From Deltaproteobacteria bacterium (lineage in GTDB: Bacteria; Desulfobacterota; Syntrophia; Syntrophales; UBA2210): a stretch of DNA of 6,157 nt. The notes under the pieces are model-generated. The model was not told the origin of the DNA and did not search any database. It saw nothing but the letters and a program-made list of their open reading frames with translations. Within the stretch, counting starts at the first letter, position 1; the number at the start of each line of letters is the position of its first letter. Made by a program: the position numbers and the translations under genes. Positions 1 to 5,638 of the stretch are shown one piece after another. The DNA lies in assembly GCA_030603465.1 (NCBI GenBank), contig JAUVXT010000158.1:1-6157 (forward strand), read 5' to 3'.

Positions 1-201
1 ATTCTCGAAGATCTGCAGAGGAAGGGTGCCACCGATCCCGCTTCCGCCATTGAACTTCCCTATGTAAGTACTCAGTATTATGAGGTCGGCATGAAAAATT
101 ACAAGGTCAAGGCCCTTGAATTTCTTGTTACCCGTAATGTCATCTGCAAGGCCGATAATGGCAGATTTTATCTGGGTGAAATTATGAACGCAGGCTCGTA
201 G
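1..201 (+). CDS. C-terminal 66 residues of an unrecognised protein (5' end outside window)
   Basis: An open frame runs from the first base to a TAG stop at 199-201 and gives 66 residues. The last part, roughly residues 34-62 (from NYKVKALEFL to RFYLGE), has a helix followed by a short beta-hairpin rich in Gly and aromatic residues. That pattern resembles the recognition helix and wing of a winged-helix domain, but this is inference from pattern only. I do not recognise the family. No signal peptide, membrane segment or catalytic motif is visible in the part present. The gene lies 92 bases upstream of the ferritin-like gene on the same strand. No terminator is evident between them, so read-through is possible. 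Function unknown. Confidence 0.6.
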   Translation: MLEDLQRKGATDPASAIELPYVSTQYYEVGMKNYKVKALEFLVTRNVICKADNGRFYLGEIMNAGS

Positions 202-210
202 AGTGTCGCC

Positions 211-219
211 TGTTATTAT
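211..219 (+). promoter_or_regulatory. Possible extended -10 promoter for the ferritin-like gene
   Basis: TG-T-TATTAT matches an extended -10 (TGn followed by five of six consensus bases) and lies about 75 bases before the start codon at 294. No convincing -35 hexamer is seen at the usual distance, which extended -10 promoters can tolerate. The rubrerythrin gene at 972-1550 also has an extended -10, on the other strand. Confidence 0.3.
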
Positions 220-280
220 AAAACTTTTAGTTTAGACCTCTGCAAAAAAGCTTTCAAAGGATGCAACATAATCCAAACAT

Positions 281-287
281 AGGAGGG
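281..287 (+). promoter_or_regulatory. Shine-Dalgarno site that fixes the start of the ferritin-like gene
   Basis: AGGAGGG lies 6 bases before the ATG at 294, which is ideal spacing. It directly abuts the in-frame ATG at 288 and lies downstream of the in-frame ATG at 261. Those two longer starts are therefore unlikely. Confidence 0.8.
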
Positions 288-293
288 ATGGAT

Positions 294-761
294 ATGGGGA
301 ACAAGACACTGGATGCGATCCTGGAGATTGCCATTGAAAAGGAGAAGGATGCCTTCGATTTTTATATGGATCTGCGCAAGAAGATAGAAGCGAAGGAAGT
401 GAAAGATTCGCTGGAGTTGCTTGCGGGAGAAGAGCGGCGTCACCTGGAATTTTTGGAAGAGTATCGTGACGGCGGCTATGGCCCGGGGGCGCTGCGATTG
501 ACGGAAGTGGTGGATTACAGGGTAGCCGAACATTTGGAGAAACCCGATATCAAAAAAGATATGGAAAGCAAGGATGTATATCTCGTGGCGGCCCACAGGG
601 AATTGCTGTCATACAATTTTTATCAGTCTCTTGCAGAACTTCATCCCGACGGGAAGGTAAAAGATATGCTCTCCAAAATGGCAAATGAAGAGATGAAACA
701 CAAGGAAAAGGTGGAGTATCTCTACAGCAATACCGCCTTTCCGCAGACTGCGGGGGGTTGA
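294..761 (+). CDS. Ferritin-like diiron protein, rubrerythrin-type without rubredoxin domain (COG1633-like)
   Basis: This is a 155-residue cytoplasmic four-helix-bundle protein. The expected diiron ligands are visible in order: E17 in helix A (E-x-x-A-x-x-F-Y), E47-x-x-H50 in helix B, E103 in helix C (E-x5-F-Y), and E133-x-x-H136 in helix D. There is no C-terminal CxxC pair, so the rubredoxin electron-transfer domain of classical rubrerythrin is absent. Family members are thought to take part in peroxide reduction or iron handling in anaerobes, but the substrate is not known for this one. The start at 294 was chosen because a strong AGGAGGG lies 6 bases upstream; the in-frame ATGs at 261 and 288 do not fit that site. 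The gene ends in its own terminator and faces the full rubrerythrin at 972-1550, so the two diiron proteins are convergent neighbours with probably related stress roles. Confidence 0.88.
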   Translation: MGNKTLDAILEIAIEKEKDAFDFYMDLRKKIEAKEVKDSLELLAGEERRHLEFLEEYRDGGYGPGALRLTEVVDYRVAEHLEKPDIKKDMESKDVYLVAAHRELLSYNFYQSLAELHPDGKVKDMLSKMANEEMKHKEKVEYLYSNTAFPQTAGG

Positions 762-765
762 TGGA

Positions 766-799
766 AGGACACCCGACATCATCCGATACCGGGTGTCCT
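766..799 (+). terminator. Rho-independent terminator of the ferritin-like gene
   Basis: A perfect 10-base-pair stem (AGGACACCCG at 766-775 pairs with CGGGTGTCCT at 790-799) encloses a 14-base loop. A T-rich stretch, TGTTGTTT, overlaps and follows its 3' edge. It starts 5 bases after the stop codon. Confidence 0.85.
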
Positions 800-825
800 G
801 TTGTTTCCGTGTAATCGTGGTGGAC

Positions 826-951
826 CGGTAAAAAGTCATAAAACTCCCTCTCCCTTGATGGGTGAGGGTGAATACAATATTATCTCCGTTACTTATACCC
901 CCCTCCCCTTTATCCCCTCCCACCAAGAGAGGGGAAATCTGACTTTTACCG
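826..951. repeat. Inverted-repeat intergenic element (MITE/REP-like) between convergent genes
   Basis: The outer ends are inverted copies: CGGTAAAAAGTCA at 826-838 and TGACTTTTACCG at 940-951, differing by one A. Each half carries its own hairpin: 846-854 with 860-868 (nine positions, one mismatch, loop TTGAT), and TCCCCTC 913-919 with GAGGGGA 929-935. The left half also aligns with the reverse complement of the right half, so the element is a large palindrome of hairpins. It contains no credible gene. It could serve as a two-way terminator for the facing diiron genes. Similar C/T-rich, G/A-rich palindromes are dispersed in Desulfobacterota genomes, from general memory. Copy number was not tested. 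Confidence 0.7.
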
Positions 952-971
952 ATGTGTCAATCTTTTCCGGT

Positions 972-1550
972 TTAGTAATTTTCCGGCACTAGCTGATAGT
1001 ATGCCTTTGGATGCTGGCAGGCGGGGCACTTTTCGGGTGGTTCGGTCCCCTCGTGGGTGTACCCGCAATTGATGCAGTGCCATTTTACGGGAGTCTTTTT
1101 CTTGAAGGCTTCGCCTTTCTCCAGATTCTCAGCCAATTTTTTGTACCGGCCTTCGTGAAAAGTTTCCGCTTTGGCAATCTGTTCAAATGCGGTGGCGACT
1201 TCCGGGAATCCTTCGTCTCTGGCGGTGTTGGCAAATTCGGGATAGATTGACGACCATTCCATCTTTTCACCCGCGGCGGCCGCCTGAAGATTGCTCTTTG
1301 TGTCGCCGATTATCCCGGCCGGATAGGCTGCGGTAATCTCCAGATCGCCCCCTTCGAGAAATTTAAAGAAGACCTTGGCATGTTCCTTTTCGTTTTGCGC
1401 TGTCTCCAGAAATATGTCGGATACCTGCTGATACCCTTCCTTTTTGGCGGCGCTGGCAAAGTAGGTGTACCGGTTTCTTGCCTGCGACTCACCGGCAAAC
1501 GCCTTCAACAGATTTTGTTCGGTCTTCGTACCTTTGATTGATTTTTTCAT
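972..1550 (-). CDS. rbr: Rubrerythrin (diiron peroxidase with C-terminal rubredoxin domain)
   Basis: A 192-residue cytoplasmic protein of the usual family length (about 190). The ferritin-like domain spans about residues 1-147, with ligands E21, E54-x-x-H57, E95-x-x-E98 and E129-x-x-H132. The rubredoxin-like domain (about 155-192) has C159-x-x-C162 and C175-x-x-C178, the Fe(Cys)4 site. Known family role: reduction of hydrogen peroxide to water with electrons passed from NAD(P)H through the rubredoxin centre, protecting anaerobes from oxygen exposure. The ATG at 1550 was chosen because it yields the typical MKKSIKGTKTE start; the frame extends upstream to a TTG at 1580, but that would add ten atypical residues. 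A GAAAGGGA about 10 bases upstream serves as ribosome site. It lies 122 bases downstream of the DUF3343 gene on the same strand but has its own likely promoter. All key residues are intact. Confidence 0.96.
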   Translation of the reverse strand: MKKSIKGTKTEQNLLKAFAGESQARNRYTYFASAAKKEGYQQVSDIFLETAQNEKEHAKVFFKFLEGGDLEITAAYPAGIIGDTKSNLQAAAAGEKMEWSSIYPEFANTARDEGFPEVATAFEQIAKAETFHEGRYKKLAENLEKGEAFKKKTPVKWHCINCGYTHEGTEPPEKCPACQHPKAYYQLVPENY

Positions 1551-1616
1551 GTCGGCTTTTCCCTTTCTCAGATTATGCAAAGAGTATTTTTGGATTTAAT
1601 AATTGGGAAACACAAC

Positions 1617-1635
1617 CATGCCCATTTTGGACATG
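1617..1635. promoter_or_regulatory. 19-base imperfect palindrome in the rubrerythrin leader, candidate operator
   Basis: CATGCCCATTTTGGACATG has seven matching pairs and one mismatch around its centre. It begins about 9 bases downstream of the rubrerythrin -10 (1644-1649), so it covers the start of transcription. A repressor site there would fit oxygen or peroxide control. It does not resemble the classical PerR box, and the regulator is unknown. Confidence 0.4.
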
Positions 1636-1643
1636 TGGCGTTT

Positions 1644-1652
1644 AGTATAACA
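1644..1652 (-). promoter_or_regulatory. Extended -10 promoter of rubrerythrin
   Basis: Read on the minus strand, TG-T-TATACT is an extended -10 with five of six consensus bases. It lies about 94 bases before the ATG at 1550. The -35 region is weak. It lies in the gap after the DUF3343 gene, so rubrerythrin can be transcribed independently of that operon. Confidence 0.5.
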
Positions 1653-1672
1653 TAATCAAAGATAAATTTCTA

Positions 1673-1900
1673 TTACAGGTGGGCGATTCTAGAAAAATCC
1701 ACCTTCTCGAAAAGGGTTTGTTCTATCTTCTCTTTCTGTGAGCCGACGCATCGCAGGCATACGCCGCAATCGGAGCTGATATGCCGGGGAACGGGTATGG
1801 CCTTTGCGGCAACCCCGGCTTCCTTCAAGACCTTCTCGGCCTTGATCGCGTGTGTGACGGAGTGAAAGAGGACCACATAGTAGTTTCTGGCACTGGTCAT
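1673..1900 (-). CDS. DUF3343 protein, putative selenium/sulfur carrier
   Basis: A 75-residue cytoplasmic protein. The fold looks ferredoxin-like: a beta strand (YYVVLFHS, 7-14), a helix (THAIKAEKVLKEAG, 16-29), a strand (AKAIPVP, 32-38), then the family's central SxxCG motif at S42-C45-G46 and a final helix. The DUF3343 family is annotated as putative Se/S carrier-like because of its conserved cysteine and its frequent pairing with YedF; no reaction is established that I know of. This copy has three cysteines close together, C45, C48 and C51 (CGVCLRC). The ATG overlaps the yedF stop as ATGA, implying translational coupling. The upstream ribosome site inside yedF (GAAAGG, about 11 bases away) is weak, which supports coupling. 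Stop TAA at 1673-1675. Family call is firm, function inferred. Confidence 0.85.
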   Translation of the reverse strand: MTSARNYYVVLFHSVTHAIKAEKVLKEAGVAAKAIPVPRHISSDCGVCLRCVGSQKEKIEQTLFEKVDFSRIAHL

Positions 1901-2511
1901 GGCGTTACCAGCCTTTCTGCCTGTGACATAGTTTCGGCGATTTCGAACATATTCGATATTGTTCCGGTCGCCACCCTGTCGGTAATTTCAAAAAAATTTG
2001 TACAGGTGCCGCAGACGAGGATCGTGACACCCAGTTCTTCCATCTGTTTCAGGTCGTCGATAACGTCCGATCCTTCGGCGGTAAGTTTGACACCGGTATT
2101 GTAAAAGATGATTTTGCCGGGCAGCCGCTCCAGTTGCAGCAGCGTGTGGATGAAGCTCTTGATAAGTATGGCCCCCAGTTCATCATTACCGCTGCCCATC
2201 GTGTCTGATGGAATGGCGACAACATAGGATGATCCATGCCGGTTCGATTGTTTTTCTGCCGGTGTGTCCGGCGTTTTCCCCGGGCTATCATTTGTCGCTG
2301 GGCCTCCTGAGAGGTGTATGTGAAAGGTTTCCTCACCTTTTTTGTCTATTGTCACTTCGCGGCCCATCGTGGAGCCCAGGCGTCTCACATTTTCAACGGC
2401 GCCCACGTTATCGACGATAACGACGACGCGTTCATTTTCTTCGATGGCCTGCTTTGCCAGGATGACCGGCTGGGGGCAGGAAAGCCCTCTTGCGTCTATT
2501 GTCTTTTTCAT
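1897..2511 (-). CDS. yedF: YedF-type protein: TusA-like domain fused to DsrE-like domain
   Basis: A 204-residue cytoplasmic protein. Residues 1-70 form a TusA/SirA-like domain with the hallmark D6-A-R-G-L-S-C12-P-Q-P motif; C12 is the expected persulfide/selenosulfide-carrying cysteine. A polar linker (about 71-90) leads to a DsrE-like domain (about 93-204), which carries C167-G-T-C170. This architecture matches the selenium metabolism protein YedF, which often occurs with SelD. Its biochemical step is not settled, and carrying S or Se between partners is the favoured idea. The start has a good ribosome site, AGAGGAAG at 2517-2524, 5 bases upstream. The gene overlaps the DUF3343 gene by 4 bases and lies 193 bases downstream of a cysteine desulfurase-like gene on the same strand. 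All cysteines expected in the motifs are present. Confidence 0.93.
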   Translation of the reverse strand: MKKTIDARGLSCPQPVILAKQAIEENERVVVIVDNVGAVENVRRLGSTMGREVTIDKKGEETFHIHLSGGPATNDSPGKTPDTPAEKQSNRHGSSYVVAIPSDTMGSGNDELGAILIKSFIHTLLQLERLPGKIIFYNTGVKLTAEGSDVIDDLKQMEELGVTILVCGTCTNFFEITDRVATGTISNMFEIAETMSQAERLVTP

Positions 2512-2704
2512 CTGTTCTTCCTCTGTCTATAGTTGTTGATTTTGAAAAAATCAAAATTTTTTCTTCCTTAATATTTAGGTTCAATCTGCAAGATTGAACC
2601 AGCGAGAGGCCGATGGGGGCATCGGCCCCTACATCCAGTAGGGCCTGTTCCCCGAACAGGCCGATGCTGTATATCTGGATAACGACTCACTATCTCCGTA
2701 ACTG
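2512..2704. other. Structured 193-base gap between desulfurase and yedF genes
   Basis: No gene is supported here. The yedF-proximal part (2525-2577) is A/T-rich and has a weak hairpin, ATTTTGA 2539-2545 with TCAAAAT 2551-2557, followed by Ts only on the plus strand. The middle (2578-2667) is a run of strong G/C-rich hairpins, described separately. The rest (2668-2704) shows nothing. No clear promoter for yedF was recognised, so the three genes may share one transcript that crosses these hairpins. Confidence 0.6.
2578..2667. repeat. Tandem hairpin array within the yedF leader
   Basis: Perfect inverted repeats follow one another: a 10-base-pair stem 2578-2587/2591-2600 (GGTTCAATCT, loop GCA), an 8-base-pair stem GGCCGATG 2608-2615/2620-2627, a 6-base-pair stem CCCTAC 2627-2632/2638-2643, and a 9-base-pair stem GGCCTGTTC 2642-2650/2654-2662. 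In addition GCATCGGCC at 2619-2627 can pair with GGCCGATGC at 2659-2667, which would exclude the second hairpin and enclose the fourth. The octamer GGCCGATG occurs twice. Such arrays are often dispersed intergenic repeats; here they could also act on the mRNA. Confidence 0.75.
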
Positions 2705-3859
2705 TCAAAGTCCGGTGACAATTCTCTCGATCGCCTCCAGGGCGGTTTTTATCTGATCCGGCCTGTTGAAATATCCGAAGCTGAACCTGTTGGTTCCCCC
2801 GGGAAATGTACCGATTGTCCTGTGGGCGAGGGGGGCGCAATGGAGGCCCGGCCTCTCCATAATATTGAATTTCTCATCGAAAGCCAGGGCTGCCTCGGAA
2901 GGGCTGATACCGTTAATATTAAAGGAAACAACAGCCGTCCTTCCCGGGGCGTTGTCCAATCCATATAATTTTATGCCGTCGATGGCGGCGATGCCGTCGA
3001 TGAATGTCCCGGCCAGTGCGGTCTCTTTTTTCCTTATTTCGCCGATGCCCTCCTTCAGGATATACCTGACACCGGCGCCGAGGCCCGCAATTCCTATCGC
3101 GTTGAGGGTCCCCGATTCATATTTGTCGGGCATGAATGCGGGTTGTTCCTCCCATTCCGATCTGCTCCCCGTGCCTCCCATGCACAGGGGGGCTATATTT
3201 TTTTCAAGACCTTTCCTAATGTACAGTCCGCCCGTGCCCTGAGGTCCCAGGAGTGATTTATGACCGGTAAAGGCAAGGAGGTCTATATTCATTTCCTCTA
3301 CATCGATGGGGATGGCGCCCGCTGTTTGTGCCGCATCGACACAGAATATAATTCCTTTTTCTCTCGCGATTTTCCCGACTTCGGCCACCGGCATGATTGT
3401 TCCCGTAACGTTCGAGGCGTGGGTAAGGAATATGGCCCTGGTATTTTTTTTTATATAAGGGGGAATATCCTGTGGGTCCATCTCTCCCCTTTCAGAGCAG
3501 GGAATCACCGATAGTTCAATGCCCCCGGCCTCCATCGCCCGGAGCGGTCTCATGACGGAATTGTGTTCCATGCCGGATGTGATTACATGATCACCTTTTT
3601 TAAGGAGTCCGAAGATTGCGATATTGAGGGCCTCTGTGGCATTTTTCGTGAAGACAATGCGCAGCGAATCGGTGATACCGAATAGTTCTACCAGAGATTC
3701 TCTTGTATCAAAGATTATTCTCGCCGCTTCGATGGATAACCTGTGCGCCGATCTTCCCGGACTTCCTCCCGTTATCTCGTTGTACCGGTTCATTGCCTCC
3801 AGCGTTGCGTCAGGCTTGGGCCAGGAGGTGGCGGCGTTATCGAAATAAATTATATCCAT
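2705..3859 (-). CDS. Cysteine desulfurase family protein (class V aminotransferase, TIGR01977-like)
   Basis: A 384-residue cytoplasmic PLP enzyme of normal family length. Visible features: the N-terminal DNAATSWPKP (7-16); E98-H99-N100 of the cofactor pocket; THASNVTG (146-153); D175-A-A-Q178, where D175 contacts the PLP ring nitrogen; the Schiff-base lysine K201 in TGHKSLLGPQGTGGLY (198-213); and the catalytic C341 in RPGLHCAPLAH (336-346). Expected chemistry is removal of sulfur from cysteine, or selenium from selenocysteine, onto C341 as a persulfide or selenosulfide. The subfamily is often found beside YedF and SelD genes, which suggests selenium use, but the substrate here is inferred. 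The ATG at 3859 was chosen because it gives the standard MDIIYFDNAATS start and has GGGA upstream; the in-frame ATG at 3907 has no ribosome site. Probable first gene of an operon with yedF and DUF3343. Confidence 0.92.
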   Translation of the reverse strand: MDIIYFDNAATSWPKPDATLEAMNRYNEITGGSPGRSAHRLSIEAARIIFDTRESLVELFGITDSLRIVFTKNATEALNIAIFGLLKKGDHVITSGMEHNSVMRPLRAMEAGGIELSVIPCSERGEMDPQDIPPYIKKNTRAIFLTHASNVTGTIMPVAEVGKIAREKGIIFCVDAAQTAGAIPIDVEEMNIDLLAFTGHKSLLGPQGTGGLYIRKGLEKNIAPLCMGGTGSRSEWEEQPAFMPDKYESGTLNAIGIAGLGAGVRYILKEGIGEIRKKETALAGTFIDGIAAIDGIKLYGLDNAPGRTAVVSFNINGISPSEAALAFDEKFNIMERPGLHCAPLAHRTIGTFPGGTNRFSFGYFNRPDQIKTALEAIERIVTGL

Positions 3860-3917
3860 GTTTTTCCCGCAAAGGTCTCGTTGAGAGTTATGGGTGGCAC
3901 TAATCATCGCAGCGCAA

Positions 3918-3944
3918 GGTATATTATTAAAACGAATAAGTCAA
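3918..3944 (-). promoter_or_regulatory. Possible promoter of the desulfurase-yedF-DUF3343 operon
   Basis: On the minus strand TTGACT (3939-3944) is a five-of-six -35 and TATACC (3918-3923) a four-of-six -10. The 15-base spacer is shorter than the usual 17, so strength is doubtful. It would give a leader of roughly 50 bases. Confidence 0.35.
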
Positions 3945-4011
3945 ATAGCTTATATCTATACGATGTGTCATGTTATTCGATTTGGTGATATTTATGCGGG
4001 GGCCTTGATGC

Positions 4012-4040
4012 TTGACATTAGGGAACTTTTTCTGTAGATC
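4012..4040 (+). promoter_or_regulatory. Possible promoter of the TerB-like/nucleotidyltransferase pair
   Basis: A perfect -35 (TTGACA, 4012-4017) is followed after 17 bases by a weak -10 (TAGATC, 4035-4040). It lies about 58 bases before the ATG at 4098. The weak -10 suggests low or activated expression. It shares the divergent gap 3860-4097 with the minus-strand operon promoter. Confidence 0.4.
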
Positions 4041-4097
4041 AAAACCACAAAGGAAACATTAAGAAATTCAGGGTATAAACAAAAGGCGGCGAACAAA

Positions 4098-4571
4098 ATG
4101 ATTGACCTGGTTAAGAATTTTTTTGGAAAAACAAAAGAAGAAGAAAAAGAGAAAGATACTTCACACGATATCCCTGTCGCAACCTGCGCGCTTTTACTGG
4201 AGATGTCTCAGATAGACGGTGATTTCAGTGAGGAAGAGCGTGACAGTATTTTAGCCACTGTCTGTAGAGATTTTGATATGTCCGCAGACATGGCCAGGGC
4301 AATCCTTGACGCGTCTGAAGAAGAGTTAAAGGGGAGTCGCGATCTGTGGCAGTTTACCAACCTGATCAACAAGAATTACACACAGGAAGAAAAGACCGGA
4401 ATTATAGAAACGGTCTGGAGAATTGCATATACGGACAAAAAACTCGACAAATATGAGGATTATCTTGTCCACAAGCTGGCAAACATGCTCTATCTTACTC
4501 ACAGTCAATTGATAGATGCCAAGGTGAAGGTACTGGAGGAGAAGGGGCTCTATCGCAGAGGACCGAAGTAA
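4098..4571 (+). CDS. TerB-like (tellurite resistance TerB/COG4103 type) protein
   Basis: A 157-residue, all-helical, probably soluble protein. An N-terminal amphipathic stretch (MIDLVKNFFGK) and a Lys/Glu-rich linker (11-20) precede the domain. The TerB-like domain (about 25-150) shows the paired acidic motifs of the family: S37-Q-I-D40-G-D42-F-S-E-E-E in the first half and T112-D113-K-K-L-D117-K-Y-E120-D in the second. These are related to each other as an internal duplication and are the likely metal-binding sites. TerB proteins are tied to tellurite resistance and stress responses, but stand-alone single-domain members have no established function. The name does not show that this organism resists tellurite; no other ter gene is present. 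A moderate ribosome site (AAGG about 11 bases upstream) precedes the ATG. The nucleotidyltransferase gene starts 35 bases downstream on the same strand. Confidence 0.75.
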   Translation: MIDLVKNFFGKTKEEEKEKDTSHDIPVATCALLLEMSQIDGDFSEEERDSILATVCRDFDMSADMARAILDASEEELKGSRDLWQFTNLINKNYTQEEKTGIIETVWRIAYTDKKLDKYEDYLVHKLANMLYLTHSQLIDAKVKVLEEKGLYRRGPK

Positions 4572-4606
4572 AAAACCGCCCAGCGATGCCCTTCTAAAAG
4601 GATGTG

Positions 4607-5638
4607 ATGACCGGTATGACGCAAACAGGCGTGGTTCATAAGACGACAACAATTCCGGAAAGGGTTGAAGAAATCATCTCGCCTGTTTACGAGGTGGGGG
4701 GGTCCTTGAGGGATGAACTGATGGGACAGGAGCCCAAAGATTACGATTTTTCCACTCCCCACGATCCCGAATATATAGAGAGAAAGATTCGCGAGGCAAA
4801 AAAAAGACCCTTTCTGATAGGCAAACGATTCGGCACAATAGGGCTCAAGCTGGGGGGCAAGCTCGTTGAGATCACCACATTCAGGGTGGAAACATATGAA
4901 AGTGGAAGCAGAAAACCGCAAGTGGCATTCGTCGATGATATAACGGCTGATCTCGGCAGGAGGGATTTTACTGTAAATGCCATAGCCAGAAGGGATAACA
5001 GGATTATCGATCCCTTTGGCGGAAGAGAAGATATAAAAAGTAAAATTATCCGATGCGTGGGCGCTCCCACCACACGGTTTAGGGAAGATCCGCTGAGGAT
5101 CCTGAGAGTGGCACGACTGGCGGCGCAGCTCGGTTTCGCGATAGATGCCTCCACGGAGAAATCGATGAAAAAAACGGCGCACAGGATTCTGGAGGTGAGC
5201 AAGGAAAGATGGGTCGCCGAACTGGACAGACTGCTCATGACCGCCGGCGCGGAGTCGGGATTGCGTTATCTCATGGATACGGGACTCTTTACCTATATTC
5301 TGCCGGAACTATCCCTCCAGAAAAACTATGACCAGAATAGCAGTTATCACAGGCATAATCTGTGGGAACATACGCTTCGCGTTATATCAAAGACGCCCTT
5401 TGATCTAGACCTGAGGTGGGCGGCGCTTCTCCATGATATCGCGAAGCCCTTTGTTCGCCTGGAAAAAGGCGACAGAAGCAGATATGCGAAGCATGATATA
5501 TTGGGCGCAGATATGGTGGTTCGTCTCGGGAGGCATCTCAGATGGTCCAATAAGCGGATCGCGCAGGTGAGCAGTCTTGTAAGAGACCATATGGATGATG
5601 AAAGCCCGCTCAGGGATGCCGACAAAAGGGCCAAGTGA
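4607..5638 (+). CDS. CCA-adding/poly(A) polymerase-type nucleotidyltransferase with HD domain, short form
   Basis: A 343-residue class II nucleotidyltransferase. The polymerase head shows G31-G32-S-L-R35-D36, the catalytic D45-x-D47, R118-R119-D120-F-T-x-N-A, and the template motif E160-D161-x-x-R164. An HD phosphohydrolase-like domain follows, with H255, H276-D277, H296 and H328. Family members add CCA or A to tRNA 3' ends; which one cannot be decided from these motifs. The protein ends only 15 residues after H328, so the C-terminal body/tail that helps bind tRNA in 400-480-residue relatives is missing or minimal. It may be a natural short subfamily or a truncation. The ATG at 4607 has AAAGGA 4 bases upstream; GTG 4604 and ATG 4616 are alternatives. 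The last 29 bases overlap the opposing SHOCT gene. Confidence 0.85.
   Translation: MTGMTQTGVVHKTTTIPERVEEIISPVYEVGGSLRDELMGQEPKDYDFSTPHDPEYIERKIREAKKRPFLIGKRFGTIGLKLGGKLVEITTFRVETYESGSRKPQVAFVDDITADLGRRDFTVNAIARRDNRIIDPFGGREDIKSKIIRCVGAPTTRFREDPLRILRVARLAAQLGFAIDASTEKSMKKTAHRILEVSKERWVAELDRLLMTAGAESGLRYLMDTGLFTYILPELSLQKNYDQNSSYHRHNLWEHTLRVISKTPFDLDLRWAALLHDIAKPFVRLEKGDRSRYAKHDILGADMVVRLGRHLRWSNKRIAQVSSLVRDHMDDESPLRDADKRAK

Noticed and set aside
1551..1580. Upstream TTG start for rubrerythrin
   Set aside because: Ten added residues are atypical for the family and no ribosome site precedes the TTG.
2539..2562. A/T-rich hairpin followed by Ts, as a plus-strand terminator
   Set aside because: The stem is A/T-rich and weak, and no plus-strand gene ends nearby.
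2578..2667. CRISPR array or tRNA gene
   Set aside because: The hairpins differ in sequence and spacing, and there is no direct-repeat/spacer pattern or cloverleaf with the conserved tRNA bases.
2568..2840. 90-codon minus-strand open frame running from the desulfurase 3' end into the hairpin array
   Set aside because: Arg/Pro/Gly-rich composition, out of frame with the desulfurase gene, partly made of repeat sequence and without a ribosome site.
2766..3242. 158-codon plus-strand open frame opposite the desulfurase gene
   Set aside because: A shadow of a well-conserved gene on the other strand; no ribosome site or recognisable family.
3860..3907. Upstream ATG (3907) start for the desulfurase-like enzyme
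   Set aside because: No ribosome site, and the added 16 residues precede the universal family N-terminus.
4550..5182. Long minus-strand open frame (210 codons) opposite the nucleotidyltransferase
   Set aside because: It lies antisense to a gene with full catalytic motifs, and its product resembles no family.
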